Origin: Budorcas taxicolor
Taxonomy: Eukaryota; Chordata; Mammalia; Artiodactyla; Bovidae
Length of the DNA stretch: 64,000 bases
Reading direction: 5' to 3'
NCBI RefSeq assembly: GCF_023091745.1
Contig: NW_026291808.1
Location: 62,001 to 126,000, forward strand
Position numbers and translations under genes: made by a program. The notes beneath the pieces are model-generated. The model had not been told where the DNA came from, ran no database searches, and saw only the letters and a list, made by a program, of their open reading frames with translations. Shown piece after piece: positions 1 through 10,604 of the stretch (the first letter of the stretch is position 1; each line of letters begins with the position of its first letter).

Positions 1-60
1 TTGAGATGCGACGGGAACGCCGGGAACTCTTTCCCGACGAAGCAGGGAAAGGATCCCTCA

Positions 61-303
61 TCTCGAGCTACGAGGCGGAAACGGGGCTCCTCTGGATGTG
101 GGCGGGACCCTCGTGATTCCTCTCGAGTGGAGACGGCTAGGTCGGGGAACTTCTTGATTTACAGCAAGGGTGTGAAGGAGCCTTTCGAAGTTCCAGAGGT
201 GAGGTGTGATCCGCCTCGTGACACCTCAGCGGAAATGGGCCTCATCTCGCCTGGAGGGGAGAACCTCCTGGATTTTCTCGAGTTGCGGCAGGTCTTCACG
301 AGT
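61..303. repeat. Degenerate ~31-bp sub-repeat phase marked by CTCGAG (shown in M1)
   Basis: The TCGA core or a one-base variant of it occurs at 63, 123, 185, 247, 278 and 298. The first four steps are 60, 62, 62 and 31 bp, close to multiples of 31; the last is 20 bp. Further on, GCGA and TCGG at 360 and 380 repeat the 20-bp spacing of 278/298, and the TCGA at 515 lies seven times 31 bp from 298. This agrees with the known origin of bovid satellite I from a shorter ancestral unit, but the units are too worn for me to align one by one. The motif also puts about eight XhoI-type CTCGAG sites in each monomer. Confidence 0.55.
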
Positions 304-524
304 TACGACGGGGACCTCAGGGACCCGCTCTGGTGGCCTCAGGAAAGGCCAGTCCCCATGCGAGTTGCTAGGGGACCTCTCGGGATTCCTCTCCCGTCCA
401 TGCCGGGTCCTCAGTCCTTGTGTGGAGTCGGGGCCGGAACCTGAGGATTCCTCTCCAGTGTTGCCATGGATCTTGGGGTGCTTCTGAGTCTCCCCAGGGG
501 AGTCAGGCCTCGTCTCGAGGTGGG

Positions 525-538
525 GCATGCACGTGCGC
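525..538. other. Alternating purine-pyrimidine tract, potential Z-DNA (shown in M1)
   Basis: GCATGCACGTGCGC is 14 bp of strict purine-pyrimidine alternation rich in CG, CA and TG steps, the composition that favours left-handed DNA under supercoiling. It sits 30-40 bp before the GCTGCAGCAG motif and returns once per monomer. A change seen in M24 and M28 (GCAC for GCGC at the end) keeps the alternation, whereas M3 breaks it (CGTCCGC near 2165). Whether it forms Z-DNA in chromatin is unknown. Confidence 0.5.
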
Positions 539-664
539 TTTCCTCCCGAGCTGCAGCAGTAGTGTCACGCTTCCTGTCACGTGGATCAAGGGTTCTGTGG
601 CTTTCCCTCGAGGCTGTCCCTCGAGGCTTTCCCACGAGGCTTTCCCACAGGGCTGTGCCACGTG
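530..664. promoter_or_regulatory. Three CACGTG hexamers per monomer (canonical E-box sequence; shown in M1)
   Basis: CACGTG lies at 530-535, 578-583 and 659-664 in the first monomer, and the three return at the same offsets along the array, giving over 200 copies. CACGTG is the canonical target of bHLH-zipper factors such as USF and MYC/MAX, whose binding is reduced by CpG methylation. Single losses exist: the second box is broken in M10 (CACGTAG near 7920) and M67 (CACCTGG near 54417), and the third in M9 (CCGCGTG near 7184). Binding or regulatory function is not shown by the sequence; the hexamers may simply be part of the repeat. Confidence 0.4.
595..659. repeat. Internal 13-bp tandem repeat, five units (shown in M1; present in every monomer)
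   Basis: Five consecutive 13-bp units run 595-607, 608-620, 621-633, 634-646 and 647-659. They read CTGTGGCTTTCCC, TCGAGGCTGTCCC, TCGAGGCTTTCCC, ACGAGGCTTTCCC and ACAGGGCTGTGCC, so the core GGCTKTCCC returns at exactly 13-bp steps. Units two and three carry CCTCGAGG, a perfect 8-bp palindrome. The same tract occurs at the same offset in all monomers. M2 has lost one base in the second unit (near 1432), which accounts for its 815-bp length. A two-way G/C variant (CTCGAGGCTGT or CTCGAGCCTGT) in the second unit marks many monomer classes. Confidence 0.93.
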
Positions 665-3600
665 CCACCTTGGTGTGAGTCGATCCTCGGCGTGAAAGAC
701 GAGCCGGTGAAGGGAAAAGAGGTTCCTCTGGAATGGACTGAGACATCTGGGGGACTCTTGGAATGGTGGCACTACGCTGGAGTTCCTCTCGCCGTTCCTG
801 TTGAGAGGGCCTCCTCTTGAGATGCGACGGGAACGCCGGGAACTCTTTCCCGACGAAGCAGGGATAGGATCCCTCATCTCGAGCTACGAGGCGGAAACGG
901 GGCTCCTCTGGATGTGGGCGGGACCCTCGTGATTCCTCTCGAGTGGAGACGGGTATGTCGGGGAACTTCTTGATTTGCACCAAGGGTATGAAGGAGCCTT
1001 TCGAAGTTCCAGAGGTGAGGTGTGATCAGCCTCGAGACGCCTCAGCGGAAATGGGCCTCATCTCGCCTGGAGGGGAGAACCTCCTGGATTTTTTCGAGTT
1101 GAGGCAGGTCTTCTCGAGTTACGACGGGGACCTCAGGGACCCGCTGTGGTGGCCTCAGGAAAGGCCAGTCCCCATGCGAGTTGCTAGGGGACCTCTCGGG
1201 ATTCCTCTCCCGTCCATGCCGGGGCCTCAGTCCTTGTGTGGAGTCGGGGCCGGAACCTGAGGATTCCTCTCCAGTGTTGTCATGGATCTTGGGGAGCTTC
1301 TGAGTCTCCCCAGGGGAGTCAGGCGGCGTCTCGAGTGGGAGCATGCACGTGCGCTTTCCTCCCGAGCTTCAGCAGTAGTGTCACGCTTCCTGTCACGTGG
1401 ATCAAGGGATCTGTGGCTTTCCCTCGAGGCTGCCCTCGAGGCTTTCCCACGAGGCTTTCCCACAGGGCTGTGCCACGTGCCACCTTGGTGTGAGTCGATC
1501 CTCGGCGTGAAAGACGAGCCGGTGAAGGGAAAAGAGGTTCCTCTGGAATGGACTGAGACATCTGGGGGACTCTTGCAATGGTGGCACGACCCTGGAGTTC
1601 CTCTCGCCGTTCCTGTTGAGAGGGCCTCCTCTTGAGATGCGACGGGAACGCCGGGAACTCTTTCCCGAAGAAGCAGGGAAAGGATCCCTCATCTCGAGCT
1701 ACGAGGCGGAAACGGGGCTCCTCTGGATGTGGGCGGGACCCTCGTGATTCCTCTCGAGTGGAGACGGGTATGTCGGGGAACTTCTTGATTTGCACCAAGG
1801 GTGTGAAGGAGCCTTTCGAAGTTCCAGAGGTGAGGTGTGATCAGCCTCGAGACGCCTCAGCGGAAATGGGCCTCATCTCGCCTGGAGGGGAGAACCTCCT
1901 GGATTTTCTCGAGTTGCGGCAGGTCTTCTCGAGTTACGACGGGGACCTCAGGGACCCGCTCTGGTGGCCTCAGGAAAGGCCAGTCCCCATGCGAGTTGCT
2001 AGGGGACCTCTCGGGATTCCTCTCCCGTCCATGCCGGGGCCTCAGTCCTTGTGTGGAGTCGGGGCCGGAACCTGAGGATTCCTCTCCAGTGTTGCCATGG
2101 ATCTTGGGGAGCTTCTGAGTCTCCCCAGGGGAGTCAGGCGGCGTCTCGAGTGGGAGCATGCACGTCCGCTTTCCTCCCGAGCTTCAGCAGTAGTGTCACG
2201 CTTCCTGTCACGTGGATCAAGGGATCTGTGGCTTTCCCTCGAGGCTGTCCCTCGAGGCTTTCCCACGAGGCTTTCCCACAGGGCTGTGCCACGTGCCACC
2301 CTGGTGTGAGTCGATCCTCAGCGTGAAAGACGAGCTGGTGAAGGGAAAAGAGGTTCCTCTAGAATGGAGTGAGACATCTGGGGGACTCTTGGAATGGTGG
2401 CACGACCCTGGAGTTCCTCTCGCCGTTCCTGTTGAGAGGGCCTCCTCTTGAGATGCGACGGGAACGCCGGGAACTCTTTCCCGACGAAGCAGGGAAAGGA
2501 TCCCTCATCTCGAGCTACGAGGCGGAAACGGGGCTCCTCTGGATGTGGGCGGGACCCTCGTGATTCCTCTCGAGTGGAGACGGGTATGTCGGGGAACTTC
2601 TTGATTTGCACCAAGGGTGTGAAGGAGCCTTTCGAAGTTCCAGAGGTGAGGTGTGATCAGCCTCGAGACGCCTCAGCGGAAATGGGCCTCATCTCGCCTG
2701 GAGGGGAGAACCTCCTGGATTTTCTCGAGTTGCGGCAGGTCTTCTCGAGTTACGACGGGGACCTCAGGGACCCGCTCTGGTGGCCTCAGGAAAGGCCAGT
2801 CCCCATGCGAGTTGCTAGGGGACCTCTCGGGATTCCTCTCCCGTCCATGCCGGGGCCTCAGTCCTTGTGTGGAGTCGGGGCCGGAACCTGAGGATTCCTC
2901 TCCAGTGTTGCCATGGATCTTGGGGTGCTTCTGAGTCTCCCCAGGGGAGTCAGGCCTCGTCTCGAGTGGGGGCATGCACGTGCGCTTTCCTCCCGAGCTG
3001 CAGCAGTAGTGTCACGCTTCCTGTCACGTGGATCAAGGGATCTGTGGCTTTCCCTCGAGGCTGTCCCTCGAGGCTTTCCCACGAGGCTTTCCCACAGGGC
3101 TGTGCCACGTGCCACCCTGGTGTGAGTCGATCCTCGGCGTGAAAGACGAGCCGGTGAAGGGAAAAGAGGTTCCTCTGGAATGGAGTGAGACATCTGGGGG
3201 ACTCTTGGAATGGTGGCACGACCCTGGAGTTCCTCTCGCCGTTCCTGTTGAGAGGGCCTCCTCTTGAGATGCGACGGGAACGCCGGGAAATCTTTCCCGA
3301 CGAAGCAGGGAAAGGATCCCTCATCTCGAGCTACGAGGCGGAAACGAGGCTCCTCTGGATGTGGGCAGGACCCTCGTGATTCCCCTCGAGTGGAGACGGG
3401 TATGTCGAGGAACTTCTTGATTTGCACCAAGGGTGTGAAGGAGCCTTTCGAAGTTCCAGAGGTGAGGTGTGATCATCCTCGAGACGCTTCAGCGGAAATG
3501 GGCCTCATCTCGCCCTGAGGGGAGAACCTCCTGGATTTTCTCGAGTTGCGGCAGGTCTTCTCGAGTTACGACGGCGACCTCAGGAACCCGCTCTGGTGGC

Positions 3601-6600
3601 CTCAGGAAAGGCCAGTCCCCATGCGAGTTGCTAGGGGACCTCTCGGGATTCCTCTCCCGTCCATGCCGGTGCCTCAGTCCTTGTGTGGAGTCGGGGCTGG
3701 AACCTGAGGATTCCTGTCCAGTGTTGCGATGGATCTTGGGGAGCTTCTGAGTCTCCCCAGGGGAGTCAGGCCTCGTCTCGAGTGGGGGCATGCACGTGCG
3801 CTTTCCTCCCGAGCTTCAGCAGTAGTGTCACGCTTCCTGTCACGTGGATCAAGGGATCTGTGGCTTTCCCTCGAGGCTGTCCCTCGAGGCTTTCCCACGA
3901 GGCTTTCCCACAGGGCTGTGCCACGTGCCACCTTGGTGTGAGTCGATCCTCGGCGTGAAAGACGAGCCGGTGAAGGGAAAAGAGGTTCCTCTGGAATGGA
4001 CTGAGACATCTGGGGGACTCTTGGAATGGTGGCACGACCCTGGAGTTCCTCTCGCCGTTCCTGTTGAGAGGGCCTCCTCTTGAGATGCGACGGGAACGCC
4101 GGGAACTCTTTCCCGACGAAGCAGGGAAAGGATCCCTCATCTAGAGCTACGAGGCGGAAACGGGGCTCCTCTGGATGTGGGCGGGACCCTCGTGATTCCT
4201 CTCGAGTGGAGACGGGTATGTCTGGGAACTTCTTTATTTCCACCAAGGGTGTGAAGGAGCCTTTCGAAGTTCCAGAGGTGAGGTGTGATCAGCCTCGAGA
4301 CGCCTCAGCGGAAATGGGCCTCATCTCGCCTGGAGGGGAGAACCTCCTGGATTTTCTCGAGTTGCGGCAGGTCTTCTCGAGTTACCACAGGGACCTCAGG
4401 GACCCGCTCTGGTGGCCTCAGGAAAGGACAGTCCCCATGCGAGTTTCTAGGGGACCTCTCGGGATTCCTCGCCCGTCCATGCCGGGGCCTCAGTCCTTGT
4501 GTGGAGTCGGGGCCGGAACCTGAGGATTCCTCTCCAGTGTTGCCATGGATCTTAGGGAGCTTCTGAGTCTCCCAGGGGAGTCAGGCCTCGTCTCGAGTGG
4601 GGGCATGCACGTGCGCTTTCCTCCCGAGCTGCAGCAGTAGTGTCACGCTTCCTGTCACGTGGATCAAGGGATCTGTGGCTTTCCCTCGAGGCTGTCCCTC
4701 GAGGCTTTCCCACGAGGCTTTCCCACAGGGCTGTGCCACGTGCCACCTTGGTGTGAGTCGATCCTCGGCGTGAAAGACGAGCCGGTGAAGGGAAAAGAGG
4801 TTCCTCTGGAATGGACTGAGACATCTGGGGGACTCTTGGAATGGTGGCACGTCCCTGGAGTTCCTCTCGCCGTTCCTGTTGAGAGGGCCTCCTCTTGAGA
4901 TGCGACGGGAACGCCGGGAACTCTTTCCCGACGAAGCAGGGAAAGGATCCCTCATCTCGAGCTACGAGGCGGAAACGGGGCTCCTCTGGATGTGGGCGGG
5001 ACCCTCGTGATTCCTCTCGAGTGGAGACGGGTATGTCGCGGAACTTCTTGATTTGCACCAAGGGTGTGAAGGACCCTTTCGAAGTTCCAGAGGTGAGGTG
5101 TGATCAGCCTGGAGACGCCTCAGCGGAAATGGGCCTCATCTCGCCTGGAGGGGAGAACCTCCTGGATTTTCTCGAGTTGCGGCAGGTCTTCTCGAGTTTC
5201 GACGGGGACCTCAGGGACCCGCTCTGGTGGCCTCAGGAAAGGCCAGTCCCCATGCGAGTTGCTAGGGGACCTCTCGGGATTCCTCTCCCGTCCATGCCGG
5301 GGCCTCAGTCCTTGTGTGGAGTCGGGGCCGGAACCTGAGGATTCCTCTCCAGTGTTGCCATGGATCTTGGGGTGCTTCTGAGTCTCCCCACGGGAGTCAG
5401 GCCTCGTCTCGAGGTGGGGCATGCACGTGCGCTTTCCTCCCGAGCTGCAGCAGTAGTGTCACGCTACCTGTCACGTGGATCAAGGGATCTGTGGCTTTCC
5501 CTCGAGGCTGTCCCTCGAGGCTTTCGCATGAGGCTTTCCCACAGGGCTGTGCCACGTGCCACCTTGGTGTGAGTCAATCCTCGGCGTGAAAGACGAGCCG
5601 GTGAAGGGAAAAGAGGTTCCTCTGGAATGGACTGAGACATCTGGGGGACTCTTGGAATGGTGGCACGAGCCTGGAGTTCCTCTCGCCGTTCCTGTTGAGA
5701 GGGCCTCCTCTTGAGATGCGATGGGAACGCCGGGAACTCTTTCCCGACGAAACAGTGAAAGAATCCCTCATCTCGAGCTACGAGGCGGAAACGGGGCTCC
5801 TCTGGATGTGGGCGGGACCCTCGTGATTCCTCTCGAGTGGAGACGGGTATGTCGGGGAACTTCTTGAGTTGCACCAAGGCTGTGAAGGACCCTTTCGAAG
5901 TTCCAGAGGTGAGGTGTGATCAGCGTCGAGACGCCTCAGCGGAAATGGGCCTCATCTCGCCTGGAGGGGAGAACCTCCTGGATTTTCTCGAGTTGCGGCA
6001 GGTCTTCTCGAGTTACGACGGGGACCTCAGGGACCCGCTCTGGTGGCCTCAGGAAAGGCCAGTCCCCATGCGAGTTGCTAGGGGACCTCTCGGGATTCCT
6101 CTCCCGTCCATGCCGGGGCCTCAGTCCTTGTGTGGAGTCGGGGCCGGAACCTGAGGATTCCTCTCCAGTGTTGCCATGGATCTTGGGGTGCTTCTGAGGC
6201 TCCCCAGGGGAGTCAGGCCTCGTCTCGAGTGGGGGCATGCACGTGCGCTTTCCTCCCGAGCTGCAGCAGTAGTGTCACGCTTCCTGTCACGTGGATCAAG
6301 CAATCTGTGGCTTTCCCTCGAGGCTGTCCCTCGAGGCTTTCCCACGAGGCTTTCCCACAGGGCTGTGCCACGTGCCACCTTGGTGTGAGTCGATCCTCGG
6401 CGTGAAAGACGAGCCGGTGAAGGGAAAAGAGGTTCCTCTGGAATGGACTGAGACATCTAGGGGACTCTTGGAATGGTGGCACGACCCTGGAGTTCCTCTC
6501 GCCGTTCCTGTTGAGAGGGCCTCCTCTTGAGATGCGACGGGAAAGCCGGGAACTCTTTCCCGACGAAGCAGGGAAAGGATCCCTCATCTCGAGCTACGAG

Positions 6601-8156
6601 GCGGAAACGGGGCTCCTATGGATGTGGGCGGGACCCTCGTGATTCCTCTCGAGTGGAGACGGGTATGTCGGGGAACTTCTGGATTTGCACCAAGGGTGTG
6701 AAGGACCCTTTCGAAGTTCCAGAGGTGAGGTGTGATCAGCCTCGAGACGCCTCAGCGGAAATGGGCCTCATCTCGCCTGGAGGGGAGAACCTCCTGGATT
6801 TTCTCGAGTTGCGGCAGGTCTTCTCGAGTTACGACGGGGACCTCAGGGACCCGCTCTGGTGGCCTCAGGAAAGGCCAGTCCCCATGCGAGTTGCTAGGGG
6901 ACCTCTCGGGATTCCTCTCCCGTCCATGCCGGGGCCTCAGTCCTTGTGTGGAGTCGGGGCCGGAACCTGAGGATTCCTCTCCAGTGTTGCCATGGATCTT
7001 CGGGTGCTTCTGAGTCTCCCCAGGGGAGTCAGGCCTCGTCTCGAGTGGGGGCATGCACGTGCGCTTTCCTCCCGATCTGCAGCAGTAGTGTCACGCTTCC
7101 TGTCACGTGTATCAAGCAATCTGTGGATTTCCCTCGAGGCTGTCCCTCGAGGCTTTCCCACGAGGCTTTCCCACAGGGCTGTGCCGCGTGCCACCTTGGT
7201 GTGAGTCGATCCTCGGCGTGAAAGACGAGCCGGTGAAGGGAAAAGAGGTTCCTCTGGAATGGACTGAGACATCTAGGGGACTCTTGGAATGGTGGCACGA
7301 CACTGGAGTTCCTCTCGCCGTTCCTGTTGAGAGGGCCTCCTCTTGAGATGCGACGGGAAAGCCGGGAACTCTTTCCCGAAGAAGCAGGGAAAGGATCCCT
7401 CATCTCGAGCTACGAGGCGGAAACGGGGCTCCTCTGGATGTGGGTGGGACCCTCGTGATTCCTCTCGAGTGGAGACGGGTATGTCGGGGAACTTCTGGAT
7501 TTGCACCAAGGGTGTGAAGGACCCTTTGGAAGTTCCAGAGGTGAGGTGTGATCAGCCTCGACGCCTCAGCGGAAATGGGCCTCATCTCGCCTGGAGGGTA
7601 GAACCTCCTGGATTTTCTCGAGTTGCGGCAGGTCTTCTCGAGTTACGACGGGGACCTCAGGGACCCGCTCTGGTGGCCTCAGGAAAGGCCAGTCCCCATG
7701 CGAGTTGCTAGGGGACCTCTCGGGATTCCTCTCCCGTCCATGCCAGGGCCTCAGTCTTTGTTTGGAGTCGGGGCCGGAACCTGAGGATTCCTCTCCAGTG
7801 TTGCCATGGATCTTGGGGTGCTTCTGAGTCTCCCCAGGGGAGTCAGGCCTCGTCTCGAGTGGGGGCATGCACGTGCGCTTTCCTCCCGAGCTGCAGCAGT
7901 AGTGTCACGCTTCCTGTCACGTAGATCAAGGGATCTGTGGCTTTCCCTCGAGGCTGTCCCTCGAGGCTTTCCCACGAGGCTTTCCCACAGGGCTGTGCCA
8001 CGTGCCACCTTGGTGTGAGTCGATCCTCGGCGTGAAAGACGAGCCAGTGAAGGGAAAAGAGGTTCCTCTGGAATGGACTGAGACATCTGGGGGACTCTTG
8101 GAATGGTGGCACGACCCTGGAGTTCCTCTCGCCGTTCCTGTTGAGAGGGCCTCCTC

Positions 8157-10604
8157 TTGAGATGCGACGGGAACGCCGGGAACTCTTTCCCGACGAAGCA
8201 GGGAAAGGATCCCTCATCTCGAGCTACGAGGCGGAAACGGGGCTCCTCTGGATGTGGGCGGGACCCTCGTGATTCCTCTCGAGTGGAGACGGGTATGTTG
8301 GGGAACTTCTTGATTTGCACCAAGGGTGTGAATGACCCTATCGAAGTTCCAGAGCGGAGGTGTGATCAGCCTCGAGACGCCTCAGCGGAAATGGGCCTCA
8401 TCTCGCCTGGAGGGGAGAACCTCCTGGATTTTCTCGAGTTGCGGCAGGTCTTCTCGAGTTACGACGGGGACCTCAGGGACCCGCTCTGGTGGCCTCAGGA
8501 AAGGCCAGTCCCCATGCGAGTTGCTAGGGGACCTCTCGGGATTCCTCTCCCGTCCATGCCGGGGCCTCAGTCCTTGTGTGGAGTCGGGGCCGGAACCTGA
8601 GGATTCCTCTCCAGTGTTGCCATGGATCTTGGGGTGCTTCTGAGTCTCCCCAGGGGAGTCAGGCCTCGTCTCGAGTGGGGGCATGCACGTGCGCTTTCCT
8701 CCCGAGCTGCAGCAGTAGTGTCACGCTTCCTGTCACGTGGATCAAGGGATCTGTGGCTTTCCCTCGAGGCTGTCGCTCGAGGCTTTCCCACGAGGCTTTC
8801 CCACAGGGCTGTGCCACGTGCCACCTTGGTGTGAGTCGATCCTCGGCGTGAAAGACGAGCCAGTGAAGGGAAAAGAGGTTCCTCTGGAATGGACTGAGAC
8901 ATCTGGGGGACTCTTGGAATGGTGGCACGACCCTGGAGTTCCTCTCGCCGTTCCTGTTGAGAGGGCCTCCTCTTGAGATGCGACGGGAACGCCGGGAACT
9001 CTTTCCCGACGAAGCAGGGAAAGGATCCCTCATCTCGAGCTACGAGGCGGAAACGGGGCTCCTCTGGATGTGGGCGGGACCCTCGTGATTCCTCTCGAGT
9101 GGAGACGGGTATGTCGGGGAACTTCTTGATTTGCACCAAGGGTGTGAAGGAGCCTTTCGAAGTTCCAGAGGGGAGGTGTGATCAGCCTCGAGACGCCTCA
9201 GCGGAAATGGGCCTCATCTCGCCTGGAGGGGAGAACCTCCTGGATTTTCTCGAGTTGCGGCAGGTCTTCTCGAGTTACGACGGGGACCTCAGGGACCCGC
9301 TCTGGTGGCCTCAGGAAAGGCCAGTCCCCATGCGAGTTGCTAGGGGACCACTCGGGATTCCTCTCCCGTCCATGCCAGGGCCTCAGTCCTTGTGTGGATT
9401 CGGGGCCGGAACCTGAGGATTCCTCTCCAGTGTTGCCATGGATCTTGGGGTGCTTCTGAGTCTCCCCAGGGGAGTCAGGCCTCGTCTCGAGTGGGGGCAT
9501 GCACGTGCGCTTTCCTCCCGAGCTGCAGCAGTAGTGTCACGCTTCCTGTCACGTGGATCAAGGGATCTGTGGCTTTCCCTCGAGGCTGTCCCTCGAGGCT
9601 TTCCCACGAGGCTTTCCCACAGGGCTGTTCCACGTGCCACCTTGGTGTGAGACGATCCTCGGCGTGAAAGACGAGCCAGTGAAGGGAAAAGAGGTTCCTC
9701 TGGAATGGACTGAGACATCTGGGGGACTCTTGGAATGGTGGCACGACCCTGGAGTTCCTCTCGCCGTTCCTGTTGAGAGGGCCTCCTCTTGAGATGCGAC
9801 GGGAACGCCGGGAACTCTTTCCCGACGAAGCAGGGAAAGGATCCCTCATCTCGAGCTACGAGGCGGAAACGGGGCTCCTCTGGATGTGGGCGGGACCCTC
9901 GTGATTCCTCTCGAGTGGAGACGGGTATGTTGGGGAACTTCTTGATTTGCACCAAGGGTGTGAATGACGCTATCGAAGTTTCAGAGCGGAGGTGTGATCA
10001 GCCTCGAGACGCCTCAGCAGAAATGGGCCTCATCTCGCCTGGAGGGGAGAACCTCCTGGATTTTCTCGAGTTGCGGCAGGTCTTCTCGAGTTACGACGGG
10101 GACCTCAGGGACCCGCTCTGGTGGCCTCAGGAAAGGCCAGTCCCCATGCGAGTTGCTAGGGGACCTCTCGGGATTCCTCTCCCGTCCATGCCCGGGCCTC
10201 AGTCCTTGTGTGAAGTCGGGGCCGGAAACTGAGGATTCCTCTCCAGTGTTGCCATGGATCTTGGGGTGCTTCTGAGTCTCCCCAGGGGAGTCAGGCCTCG
10301 TCTCGAGTGGGGGCATGCACGTGCGCTTTCCTCCCGAGCTGCAGCAGTAGTGTCACGCTTCCTGTCACGTGGATCAAGGGATCTGTGGCTTTCCCTCGAG
10401 GCTGTCCCTCGAGGCTTTCCCACGAGGCTTTCCCACAGGGCTGTGCCACGTGCCACCTTGGTGTGAGTCGATCCTCGGCGTGAAAGACGAGCCGGTGAAG
10501 GGAAAAGAGGTTCCTCTGGAATGGACTGAGACATCTGGGGGACTCTTGGAATGGTGGCACGACCCTGGAGTTCCTCTCGCCGTTCCTGTTGAGAGGGCCT
10601 CCTC
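8157..10604. repeat. Monomers M11-M13: N-type stretch
   Basis: Monomers start at 8157, 8973 and 9789. M11 and M13 are N-type: they read ATGTTGGGG for ATGTCGGGG, then TGAATGAC and GAGCGGAGG. M12 between them has GAGGGGAGG and a GGATTCGGGG variant near 9399. M11 carries CTGTCGCTCGAGG in its 13-bp tract, a change seen elsewhere only in M77 (near 62612). Each N monomer follows a copy whose 3' half has CGAGCCAGTGAAG, a CpG-to-CpA change that travels with this class throughout the window. Confidence 0.88.

Larger units (their letters stand above)
1..8156. repeat. Monomers M1-M10: diverged left segment
   Basis: Monomers start at 1, 817, 1632, 2448, 3264, 4080, 4895, 5711, 6527 and 7343. This stretch carries more private changes than any other. 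M2, M3 and M5 read GAGCTTCAGCAG where nearly all others read GAGCTGCAGCAG, and M2, M3, M5 and M6 read GGAGCTTCTGAG instead of GGTGCTTCTGAG. M2 and M3 share AGGCGGCGTCTCGAG, M1 and M7 share CTCGAGGTGGGG, and M8 and M9 share CAAGCAATCTG. Odd lengths cluster here: M2 and M6 are 815 bp through indels unlike the common 815-bp class, and M10 is 814 bp through loss of two bases in CCTCGACGCCTC near 7560. M5 has its own CGCCCTGAGGGG form. A reduced rate of homogenisation, as at the flank of an array, would explain this. Confidence 0.9.

Noticed and set aside
1..444. Plus-strand 147-codon frame at the start of each monomer
   Set aside because: It is stopped early by the E-type 1-bp indel (M14, M16, M19 and others) and by TGA in M32, M46 and M48, it has no consistent ATG start, and it shows no sign of selection.
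1..816. CENP-B box in the monomer
   Set aside because: I searched the consensus on both strands for NTTCGNNNNANNCGGGN. The only regular TTCG/CGAA sites (CTTTCGAAGTT and CCCGACGAAGC) lack the required A and CGGG at the right spacing.
411..983. Minus-strand open frame of 190-197 codons recurring in almost every monomer
   Set aside because: It spans monomer boundaries, overlaps several equally open frames on both strands, is rich in Arg/Ser/Pro as expected from GC-rich repeat DNA, matches no family I know, and is broken or truncated in some copies (for example at M6, M52 and M58). It is a by-product of the repeat.
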